Assembly: GCA_964599835.1 (NCBI GenBank)
Contig: CAZRHF010000002.1
Coordinates: 1-61,766 of the forward strand
Reading direction: 5' to 3'
DNA length: 61,766 bases
Source: SFWF01 sp964599835
GTDB taxonomy: Bacteria; Bacillota; Clostridia; Oscillospirales; Acutalibacteraceae
The number at the start of each line of letters is the position of its first letter. The stretch's first letter is position 1. The notes under the pieces were generated by a model. The model made no database searches. It was given only the letters and a program-made list of their open reading frames with translations, and was not told the DNA's origin. The position numbers and the translations under genes are program-made. Shown here in pieces: positions 32,856 to 40,345 of the stretch.

Positions 32856-35800
32856 ATGGAAAAAAGAGGAAATATGATCGGAAAGGTGATGGCGTTATTG
32901 CTTGCAGGAAGTTTGGTTTTAAGCGGTTTGGTAATGCCTGTAACCGAAAGTGAGGTTTTTGCAAAATCCAATCCCGGAGCGATAGCTCTTGCCCGTCAGG
33001 CGGCGGCAGAGGGTATCGTCGTGCTGGAGAACAAGGATAATGTTCTTCCCCTTAAGGCAGGCACCCCCGTTTCGGTTTTCGGAAGATGTCAGTACGACAC
33101 CTTCTCGGGCGGCTACGGAACAGGACAAGGTCCAAAGACCGACTATTCACCTATAACCATTATGCAGGGCTTCGATAATAATCCTGCCCTTTCCTACAAC
33201 GAGGAGCTTGCCGAGGTCTATAAGGATTGGGTATCAGATAACCCCGTTCAAACGGGTGGCTGGGGCACCTGGCCGGCAAATCATCCCGAGATGCCCGTCT
33301 CTGAAGAGCTTGCGGCCGCAGCGGCAGAGGTATCTGATACCGCCGTTGTAGTTATCGGACGAGCCGCAGGTGAGGACCGCGAGCTTACCTATGAGGAGAT
33401 CAGGCTGACCGACGACGAAACCTCTATGCTCACAAACGTAAACAAGTATTTTGCAAACGTTATCGTGCTTATGAACGTGGGTAACGTTATCGATATGTCC
33501 TGGCGAAGTAGTTTTGAAAACATTAAGAGCGTCGTTTATGTATGGCAGGGCGGACTCGAGAACGGAAACGCCATTGCTGACGTTCTTTCAGGCGATCTTT
33601 CCCCCTCCGGCAAGCTTGCCGACACCATCGCAACCTCCTTCGATCATTACCCCTCCAGCATTGCAGGCTTCGGCGTTTTAGACGGCGATGCCTGGAACGA
33701 GGTCTACCGCGAGGACATCTACGTCGGCTACCGATATTTCGAGACCTTCCATCCCGAGCAGGTGCTTTATCCCTTCGGTTTCGGTCTTTCTTATACTGAT
33801 TTTGAGATAACCTCCGAGGTCTCCTTTAAAAACGGTAACGTTGAAGTAAAGGCCACCGTTAAAAACGTCGGAGATACCTATAGCGGAAAAGAGGTAGTTC
33901 AGGTCTATTACGGCGCTCCTCAGGGTGTGCTGGGAAAGCCGGTAAAAGAATTGGCGGGCTACGTTAAAACTAACGAGATCGCTCCGGGTGCCTCCCAGAC
34001 CCTGACGGTATCCTTCCCCATTTCCAATATGTCCTCTTACGATGACAGCGGTCTGACGGGCTATAAGTCGGCCTGGGTAATGGAGGCAGGAGAATATAAG
34101 ATATTTGTAGGAAACTCGGTAAGAGCGGCAGAGCAGGTCGCAACCTATACCGTAAATAAAACCACCGTTACCGAACAACTCAGCGAGGCTAACGCGATCA
34201 TCTGCGATCAGCTTCAGGACACGAACGCACTTAGTAGTATAAACTCCGAATATGGCGGCTTTACCAGACTTGTTCCCGTGGATAACGGCGACGGAACCTA
34301 TACCGCAAACTGGAAGGGCGAACTCCCTTACTACGAGACCTTCGAGGAATCGGGCTATGCTGACCGTGTTATAGAGGCCATTAAGGCCGCAGGCGCGGAT
34401 GCCGTTGAGATAACGGGGGATAAGGGCATTAAGCTTATCGACGTTTATAACGGCGACGCCACCATGGACGAATTTATTGCACAGATCTCGGTCGAGGATC
34501 TCGTTGTCCTTACCCGAGGCTATGGCCCTCAGTCCTGTTCCCTTTGTGATGCAAGCGGTAACGGAGGCGGCTTCGGAGGTCTTAACGATGATCTTCAGGC
34601 CCTCGGTATTCCCGCTGTTTCTACCCGAGGCACACCTGCAGGAGTAGGAGTTTCGGGCACCCATACGAAAATACCCATTGCAACACAGCTTGCCTGCACC
34701 TGGAACGACCCCCTTGTAGAGCAGCTTTACTACAGTATCGGGCTTGAGGGCGTTGAATATTATCTTGACGTTCACCTTGCTCCCAGTATGAATATTCACC
34801 GCAACCCTCTGGGCGGACGCAACTTTGAATACTATTCCGAAGATCCGGTGCTGACCGGTCAAATGGCCGCCTCTGCCGTTATCGGAGCACAGAAAACGGG
34901 TATGAGCGCCTGCCCGAAGCATTTTGCGCTTAATTCGCAGGAGGCCCGTCGACGCAACACCGATGCGGTGGTTTCGGAGCGTGCCCAGCGGGAGGTCTAT
35001 CTGAAAGGCTTCGAGATCTGCGTGAAGACTGCCGATCCCGACACCATTATGGCAAGCTACAACCTCATAAACGGCTTCGATACCTGCTACAACTTCGACC
35101 TTGCTACCACCATACTTCGGGGTCAATGGGGCTGGGACGGTGTTCTTATGACCGACTGGTGGCTGAACCGCGCGACCTCTGAGGAGCTGGGAGTTGCCTA
35201 TGATGCATGGCGTATCCGCGCTCAGGTCGACCTTAATATGCCCGGAATTATGCCCGGCTTTGTCGGACGGGAATCCGAGCTTAATAACGACTGGGACAAC
35301 TACGGCGATTATATGGGCGATGCCTTGGTGCTTGCCCACTATGAAAACTGGGTAGCCGCAGGAAGTCCCACCGATTCGATAGTTACCGCCTCCACCACCA
35401 TCACGGTGGATCCGAATCAGCCGCAGACCGTAAGCGTTGGCGGACTTTCTCTGGGCGAGATCCAGCGAAGCGCCCGAAATGTCCTTAACTATATTCTCGA
35501 TTCCCGCACCTTCCGCGTTCATAACGGTCTGCCCCTCGACTGTCAGGAGGCAACTGGCTGGCAGCTTTTCGAGGTTGAAGGACGTCTTGCAGAAACCAAG
35601 CCGCTGCTTCTTGACCTCACCGTTAACGGCCTGCCCGATTTCGATTCCTTCCACCCCCTAACCAACACCTATAAGATATTCACCCGTTCCTTCGACGCGC
35701 TTCCCACCGTCAAAGCGGTAGGAGAAAACGGCGACACGGTAACCGTTAAGCAGGCCACCGCCGATGATCCCACCGCACTTATCACGGTAAATAATGATAG

Positions 35801-38726
35801 CGCAAAGAACGTATACCGTGTTATTTTCACCAACGAAGCAGGTCTTGTTCCCGTGGTCAAAAACCCGACTTATGCCTACGCCTCCGACATATTTATAAAC
35901 GGAGTGTCGTTGCCTGCTTTCTGGCAAACGGTATACAGCTATAAGGTCGTAGGCTCGGTAGAAAACACCGTTGTAACAGCCGCTGTACCCGAAGGAATCG
36001 ACGTAACCGTTACGAAGAATACGGATAAAAACCGCGTTACCGTCCGCACCGAAAGCGAACACCAGGCATTGGAATATGTGATAAGCTTCGTAGATGAGGA
36101 GATAAATTATCCAAGCTCCGACAGCTTCGACGACGGCGTTCTTAACACCGAGGTCTGGAGCGTGCTTAATTCGGTCTATCCCGAAAAGCTTACCGAATCG
36201 GATGGCACCCTTAACATAGTAACCGATATCGGCGAATGGTATCAGCATGCCTCCAACGTAACCCGAAACGTGGTATATCAGACCGCCGAGGGAGACTTTG
36301 AGGCGGTGGTTACCTTGAAGGTTCCCGCAGGCCTTAACGGCGGCGGCGCAAACCAGTTCGGCCTCGTGGTTTTCGACGATACTGATAACTACGCCGACAT
36401 CCGTTATCAGACGACCGCGACAGGAAAATACGATAATCTATCCAACCACTATATCGCCTTCGTTAACGAGACCGCAGCCTCTCCATCCATCCTTCTGCGC
36501 GATCCGATAATTAAAAACGAGGGCTGGAATACCGATTCCTACACAGGGGAGCTTTCGGTCGATTTCAAGGTCATCAAGAAGGACACCACATACACCTTCT
36601 GCTACCGCACCGCCAAGATGAAGAGTGAAGGAGCCGCCTTTACCGTGGTCGGAAGCTACGAAGGCAACTTTACCGAGCCGAAAATAGGCCTTTTCGCCAC
36701 AAAGGTCGACTCGGCCTCTCCTTCCTCCGCCGTATCCTTTGATAACTTCGTCATATCTGCCGATACGGGTGAGCTTACCGCCGACGATTTTGAGGGAGAT
36801 ACCGCACTTAAGCCCTTCTGGCAGATCTATAACGAAAAAACCGAAAACCTCAACGTAACGGGCGGCGCCGTTTCTATCACCCCCATAAACGGCGAATGGT
36901 ACGAGGGTAACGAAAGCAGCTACGGTGATATCAGCAATGTGGTATATCAGGAAGCTAAGGGCAACTGGGCGGCAACGGTCGAAATGACGATACCCGGCGG
37001 TCTTGCAAGTACCAACTCACAGATGGGTATGCTTGCTTTTGACGACCGCGACAACTACGTTACCGTAATGTATCAGTCCTCCCCCAACATTACCACCAAC
37101 TACGGCGGCCACGTTCTGGTATCCCGTCTCGAAACTGCGGGATCGGTTACCCCCTATACCAGACTGACCGTTCCCACGGACGAGGGCTGGGGCGCGGCAG
37201 ATCAAAAGGTCAGCTTCAGAATAATCAAAAACGGAAACACCTACTCGACCTATTATCTCACAGAAGCAATGAAGGCGGCAGGAAAGCACTATGCTCTCGA
37301 TAAGACCTTCACCATAGATCTTGATGCCCCCAAAGTAGGCTTCTTCGCCTGCACCGGCTCCACCACCGCCACCATCGACTACACCGTAAAGGTTTCCGAC
37401 TTCAGGGTAGAAACCCTTTCGGGCGGTATTCAAAGCGACTACTTCGACGGCAGCGAGATAAGCTCGGTTTGGGGCATAAATAATGAGGACGCCTCCAAAT
37501 ACAGCGTGTCCGACGGTTATCTTAATATCACCACCGCTAAGGGCGACTGGTACGGCGGATATAACTATCAGACTCCCGCCACCAATCAGTTCTATCAGAC
37601 GGCTTCGGGCGATAAATGGACTGCCACCCTTACCTATACCATAGTGAACCCCGGTCTTATCGCTTCAAAGAATACGACGGGTCTTATGCTGGTAGCCTAC
37701 GAGGATAACTTTAACTATATCGACGTGGGTGTTATGACCAATAAATCCGCATCGGTCAACCCAATGTACGTGAATTCCCGCCGCAAGACAGGCGAAAACG
37801 CAAACCCCATTCAGACAAGGCCCTTGGGCGACGCTAATCCCCTCAAAAATGAGGGCTGGTTCACCTCCGCCGAGCCGCAGACCATAAGCGTCAGAATAGC
37901 CAAGGACGGAAACGTCTATAAGACCTATTATCAGACCGAGACTATGAAGGAAAACGGTGCCGATTTCGCTCTTCTCAGAACCGATACCGTAACCACCTTC
38001 ACCTCGCCTAAAATAGGCTTCTATATGGTTTGCGGAAGCAATGCCGAAATAGCCGCAGGTACTGCGACTCCCTCGAATGTTAAGATCGACAGCTTTGTCG
38101 TTACCGATCAGATCATCGAGACCGAGCCTGTTCTTCCCGAAACCTACAATACCGTAGAGGTCTCTGCCGAGGGCACCACCGTGATAAATGCCGTAGACGA
38201 CTGCTGGTATTTAAGCGGCGACCTTGCCGTAAAAAACGACGGCATCACCGACTACGTAACCGATTCACAGTCGGGCGAATACGCTATCTATCAGATAGAG
38301 GTGCAAAAATCGGGCAACTATAATATCGCTCCCGTTGTTGCCGCCGTGAACGAATCCAGCGGAGGGCTTATGCTGGAGCTTTACGTAGAGGTCGACGGCG
38401 AGCGCGTGGCCGAATACCGTGCCTCCGCAACCGATACCTGGACCTCCTTCACAAAGCAGACCGAGGTCGACGTTTACCTTACCGAGGGCGTTCATAAGCT
38501 TCGCTTCGTGTGGGGCGGAATCGCAAACCTCAGCGGAATAAGTATCACCCCCAAATCCCTTTTGGCGGGGGATATGAATGCCGACAACATTCTCGATGCG
38601 GTCGATACGGCCCTCCTTCGCGAGATACTTATCGGAAAGACCGGGGTTATCCCTAAGGCCGACGTCAATGCCGACGGAAAGACCGATATCTGTGACCTTG
38701 TAGCTCTCGGCAACACACTCGATTAA
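32856..38726 (+). CDS. Secreted domain-permuted GH3 beta-glycosidase with ConA-like, CBM-like and dockerin-like modules
   Basis: 1,956 residues with a signal peptide (about 1-37). The GH3 domains are in reversed order. The C-type domain (ARQAAAEGIVVLENKDNVLPL, about 45-300) and an Fn3-like region (VLYPFGFGLSYTDFEI, then ELAGYVKT) come first. The catalytic barrel follows (about 560-870), with CPKHFALNSQEARRRN and the predicted nucleophile Asp767 in LMTDWW. Such permutation is known in Ruminococcus albus and Butyrivibrio enzymes. After it come three related ConA-like modules (about 1085, 1307, 1526), each opening with D.FDG/FEG and then EWY or DWY. A CBM6-like domain starts near 1762, and a dockerin-like end near 1905 has GDMNADNILDAVD and ADVNADGKTDICDL. 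Substrate is unknown; beta-glucoside or xyloside is likely. Confidence 0.88.
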   Translation: MEKRGNMIGKVMALLLAGSLVLSGLVMPVTESEVFAKSNPGAIALARQAAAEGIVVLENKDNVLPLKAGTPVSVFGRCQYDTFSGGYGTGQGPKTDYSPITIMQGFDNNPALSYNEELAEVYKDWVSDNPVQTGGWGTWPANHPEMPVSEELAAAAAEVSDTAVVVIGRAAGEDRELTYEEIRLTDDETSMLTNVNKYFANVIVLMNVGNVIDMSWRSSFENIKSVVYVWQGGLENGNAIADVLSGDLSPSGKLADTIATSFDHYPSSIAGFGVLDGDAWNEVYREDIYVGYRYFETFHPEQVLYPFGFGLSYTDFEITSEVSFKNGNVEVKATVKNVGDTYSGKEVVQVYYGAPQGVLGKPVKELAGYVKTNEIAPGASQTLTVSFPISNMSSYDDSGLTGYKSAWVMEAGEYKIFVGNSVRAAEQVATYTVNKTTVTEQLSEANAIICDQLQDTNALSSINSEYGGFTRLVPVDNGDGTYTANWKGELPYYETFEESGYADRVIEAIKAAGADAVEITGDKGIKLIDVYNGDATMDEFIAQISVEDLVVLTRGYGPQSCSLCDASGNGGGFGGLNDDLQALGIPAVSTRGTPAGVGVSGTHTKIPIATQLACTWNDPLVEQLYYSIGLEGVEYYLDVHLAPSMNIHRNPLGGRNFEYYSEDPVLTGQMAASAVIGAQKTGMSACPKHFALNSQEARRRNTDAVVSERAQREVYLKGFEICVKTADPDTIMASYNLINGFDTCYNFDLATTILRGQWGWDGVLMTDWWLNRATSEELGVAYDAWRIRAQVDLNMPGIMPGFVGRESELNNDWDNYGDYMGDALVLAHYENWVAAGSPTDSIVTASTTITVDPNQPQTVSVGGLSLGEIQRSARNVLNYILDSRTFRVHNGLPLDCQEATGWQLFEVEGRLAETKPLLLDLTVNGLPDFDSFHPLTNTYKIFTRSFDALPTVKAVGENGDTVTVKQATADDPTALITVNNDSAKNVYRVIFTNEAGLVPVVKNPTYAYASDIFINGVSLPAFWQTVYSYKVVGSVENTVVTAAVPEGIDVTVTKNTDKNRVTVRTESEHQALEYVISFVDEEINYPSSDSFDDGVLNTEVWSVLNSVYPEKLTESDGTLNIVTDIGEWYQHASNVTRNVVYQTAEGDFEAVVTLKVPAGLNGGGANQFGLVVFDDTDNYADIRYQTTATGKYDNLSNHYIAFVNETAASPSILLRDPIIKNEGWNTDSYTGELSVDFKVIKKDTTYTFCYRTAKMKSEGAAFTVVGSYEGNFTEPKIGLFATKVDSASPSSAVSFDNFVISADTGELTADDFEGDTALKPFWQIYNEKTENLNVTGGAVSITPINGEWYEGNESSYGDISNVVYQEAKGNWAATVEMTIPGGLASTNSQMGMLAFDDRDNYVTVMYQSSPNITTNYGGHVLVSRLETAGSVTPYTRLTVPTDEGWGAADQKVSFRIIKNGNTYSTYYLTEAMKAAGKHYALDKTFTIDLDAPKVGFFACTGSTTATIDYTVKVSDFRVETLSGGIQSDYFDGSEISSVWGINNEDASKYSVSDGYLNITTAKGDWYGGYNYQTPATNQFYQTASGDKWTATLTYTIVNPGLIASKNTTGLMLVAYEDNFNYIDVGVMTNKSASVNPMYVNSRRKTGENANPIQTRPLGDANPLKNEGWFTSAEPQTISVRIAKDGNVYKTYYQTETMKENGADFALLRTDTVTTFTSPKIGFYMVCGSNAEIAAGTATPSNVKIDSFVVTDQIIETEPVLPETYNTVEVSAEGTTVINAVDDCWYLSGDLAVKNDGITDYVTDSQSGEYAIYQIEVQKSGNYNIAPVVAAVNESSGGLMLELYVEVDGERVAEYRASATDTWTSFTKQTEVDVYLTEGVHKLRFVWGGIANLSGISITPKSLLAGDMNADNILDAVDTALLREILIGKTGVIPKADVNADGKTDICDLVALGNTLD

Positions 38727-38730
38727 CAGA

Positions 38731-38773
38731 AAAACAGATGCGTATGCAAAATGCATACGCATCTGTTTTTTTA
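38731..38773 (+). terminator. Intrinsic terminator of the GH3 gene
   Basis: A perfect 18-bp inverted repeat at 38731-38748 and 38752-38769 with a 3-base loop, ending in seven Ts. The arms read AAAACAGATGCGTATGCA and its inverse. Confidence 0.95.
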
Positions 38774-38844
38774 TAATGTGTCTGTGACGCATTTATTAAC
38801 GGCCTCCTCCGGTTAGAGGAAAGGGAGGCCGGGCGGCTTCGCTG

Positions 38845-38872
38845 AGGTAAAAGATAAGAGGTAAGAGGTTCG
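38845..38872 (+). repeat. Heptamer tandem repeat (AGGTAAG-like) x4
   Basis: Four 7-base units: AGGTAAA, AGATAAG, AGGTAAG, AGGTTCG. Period is the same as the CAGGTNN and TTGAAAR arrays elsewhere in the window. Confidence 0.7.
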
Positions 38873-39036
38873 GTGTGGCTCCGCCACGGGATATATAAAT
38901 TGCTTCGTTGTAGGGTCGATTCACGAATCGACCGAGGGAGCTTATTGTTCACTAACAACCGTAAGGCTATCATCGCGCTATCCATTCTTGTTAATGAAAT
39001 CATACCAAGGGTGCAATGAAATCAAATCCGTTTCAT

Positions 39037-39248
39037 CCGCCAAGTCGTGTCATTCTGAGCTTGCCGAAATTTTGCGACAATGAGATCCCGCCACCTACGG
39101 TGTCGCGCTGCGCGTTTGAATCCCCGATAGGGGTTCAAAGTAGGAGCGGTAGTGAATGACCGAAGCCGCGACCGCGCGGCAAGAGTCGGCAGGCGAAGGC
39201 AAGACCCGTTGTCGCAAAATCGCCGTAGGCGGAATCTCGACTTGGCGG
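39037..39248. repeat. Foldback element with nested inverted repeats
   Basis: Outer arms CCGCCAAGTCG (39037-39047) and CGACTTGGCGG (39238-39248) enclose ATTTTGCGACAA (39069-39080) and TTGTCGCAAAAT (39209-39220). Further outside, TCAAATCCGTTTCA-type and TGAAACGGATTTA-type sequences continue the symmetry. There is no coding capacity. Confidence 0.75.
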
Positions 39249-39475
39249 GTTTCATCACCTCAGTGATTTCATTCGTTTCCCTTAGTGAAACGGATTTAAT
39301 TGCGACCGAAGGTCGCTTGGTGGATGAGCAGGAACCTATACCCTGTATCCAAACGGGCAAATCCACAGACTTTTCGGTCTGTCCTTCCGCCGATATTTTT
39401 GCAGAGATATTATACCGGAGTCCAATCTTTAGTAATTGTTTTAATAATAAAAATATCCCGACGAAAAAGGTCGGG

Positions 39476-39688
39476 TCATTTCTGTATATCGGGGTTATTT
39501 GTTCTGCATAAAATATAGTCGATGCTGACGCCGTAAAAATCGGCAAGGCGAATAAGCGTTTCGGTAGGGGGGATGCGTTCGCCGTTTTCGAATTTCGACA
39601 GTAACGCCTGCTCGATACCGGTTTGCATCTGAACGGCAATTTGCGTATAGCCCTTGCTTTTTCTGAGAAGCTTTAAGTTGTTTTTCAT
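39476..39688 (-). CDS. Small XRE-family repressor
   Basis: 70 residues from the ATG at 39688, which is 5 bases after AAGGTG on the minus strand. An ATG one codon earlier (39691) is too close. The protein is essentially one Cro/C1-type helix-turn-helix: LKLLRKSKGYTQIAVQMQTGIEQALLSKFENGERIPPTETLIRLADFYGVSIDYIL. Such single-domain regulators usually control a neighbouring gene and themselves. Two TGAC-N5-GTCA palindromes lie upstream (39702-39714, 39735-39747). The second is inside a consensus promoter facing the McrB-like gene. A phage or plasmid origin is possible. Confidence 0.88.
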   Translation of the reverse strand: MKNNLKLLRKSKGYTQIAVQMQTGIEQALLSKFENGERIPPTETLIRLADFYGVSIDYILCRTNNPDIQK

Positions 39689-39701
39689 CATATCACCTTA
39701 A

Positions 39702-39714
39702 TGACATTATGTCA
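39702..39714. promoter_or_regulatory. Palindromic operator O1 next to the XRE gene
   Basis: TGAC-ATTAT-GTCA, extendable to ATGACA and TGTCAT, directly upstream of the XRE ribosome binding site. It would block XRE expression when occupied. Confidence 0.6.
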
Positions 39715-39724
39715 TATTTCCTGC

Positions 39725-39753
39725 TTGACAAATATGACGGTTTGTCATATAAT
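39725..39753 (+). promoter_or_regulatory. Full-consensus promoter with operator O2 in its spacer
   Basis: TTGACA (39725-39730), exactly 17 bases, TATAAT (39748-39753). The spacer and -10 box contain the palindrome ATATGAC (39732-39738) and GTCATAT (39744-39750). It points away from the XRE gene. No ORF follows until the McrB-like gene at 40346. Confidence 0.8.
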
Positions 39754-39790
39754 ATCCACGTAACCACAAAACCGATCGGCGATTGCTTAA

Positions 39791-39818
39791 TTGAAAATTG
39801 AAAGTTGAAAATTGAAAA
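39791..39818 (+). repeat. Heptamer tandem repeat (TTGAAAR) x4
   Basis: Four perfect 7-base units: TTGAAAA, TTGAAAG, TTGAAAA, TTGAAAA. Confidence 0.85.
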
Positions 39819-40070
39819 TTAAGGAGTGGCTTCGCCACGGAATTATATAAATATCCGTGATGAAGTTTACGTTAAAGTGAGCCTTCTCCCTTAGAAGAAT
39901 GGGAAGATTCCCCCACGGTGTGGGGGAAATGTCACGAAGTGACAAAGGGGGACGGCCCTGTTGGGCACGGAGTGGTGGATGAGGTGTTTATACATCCGTC
40001 GGAGACACATTCCCTTGGCCTTTGGCGTTAGGCCCTCGGCCCTATATATACATCCGTCGCAGACACCTCG

Positions 40071-40105
40071 CAACTGAAACCTGACACCTGCAACCTGAAA
40101 CCTGT
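40071..40105 (-). repeat. Heptamer tandem repeat (AACCTGN) x5
   Basis: Five 7-base units: CAACTGA, AACCTGA, CACCTGC, AACCTGA, AACCTGT. On the minus strand these are the same CAGGTNN unit as at 20188. Confidence 0.85.
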
Positions 40106-40283
40106 TTTCTATCCGTCGCAGACACCTTTTTTATTATTTATTATTTCTTCTTTATTATTTAATCCCCCCTCCCTCGGTACAAATAGGCCTTTTTTTCTGA
40201 CGAACAGGCTTCTTCGGCTAAATCTGTCTTTAAAAGCGTTAAAAATAGAGAATATACTAACATAGCAGACAAGGGCCCTGCTG

Positions 40284-40312
40284 TTGACAATAATGTCAAA
40301 AAATAGTATACT
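40284..40312 (+). promoter_or_regulatory. Sigma-A promoter of the McrB-like operon with overlapping palindrome
   Basis: TTGACA (40284-40289), 17-base spacer, TATACT (40307-40312). The -35 box is the left arm of TTGACA-ATAA-TGTCAA (40284-40299). This resembles the operators beside the XRE gene, except that the TGAC-GTCA spacer is 6 rather than 5 bases. Confidence 0.75.
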
Positions 40313-40345
40313 TAAAGTGACTTATACAGCAAAGGGGTTTTACAA

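Larger units (their letters stand above)
38774..39475. repeat. Non-coding mosaic repeat region downstream of GH3
   Basis: No convincing gene. The region holds a heptamer array at 38845-38872 (AGGTAAA-like units). It also has a GTGGCTCCGCCAC hairpin followed by GGGATATATAAA (38876-38900), a foldback element at 39037-39248, and a stretch around 39323-39385 (AAACGGGCAAATCCACAG) that recurs near 44815. Confidence 0.75.
39754..40283. repeat. Non-coding mosaic repeat region before the McrB-like gene
   Basis: No convincing gene. It contains a TTGAAAR heptamer array (39791-39818), a GTGGCTTCGCCAC hairpin (39825-39838), and a short inverted pair ATGTCAC/GTGACAA near 39930. A GAGTGGTGGATGAGGTG stretch near 39970 is repeated inverted near 47870. 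Copies of the motif TCCGTCGCAGACAC lie near 40053 and 40111, with a CAGGTNN-type array at 40071-40105. Confidence 0.75.

Noticed and set aside
33678..35654. A 658-codon open frame on the minus strand inside the GH3 gene
   Set aside because: It is an antisense shadow of the catalytic part of a clear GH3 enzyme, with no ribosome binding site, domain or promoter. Long antisense frames are expected in this codon usage.
39022..39639. A 205-codon minus-strand frame over the foldback element
   Set aside because: It runs through inverted repeats and overlaps the XRE gene in another frame. The product is low-complexity and arginine-rich.
39891..40073. A 60-codon minus-strand frame that could be the missing gene of the strong promoter at 39725
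   Set aside because: It is on the wrong strand and consists of dispersed repeat fragments.
38845..40105. Possible CRISPR array in the repeat-rich gap
   Set aside because: The repeats are 7-base tandem units without 25-40-base repeat and spacer alternation, and no cas genes are present.
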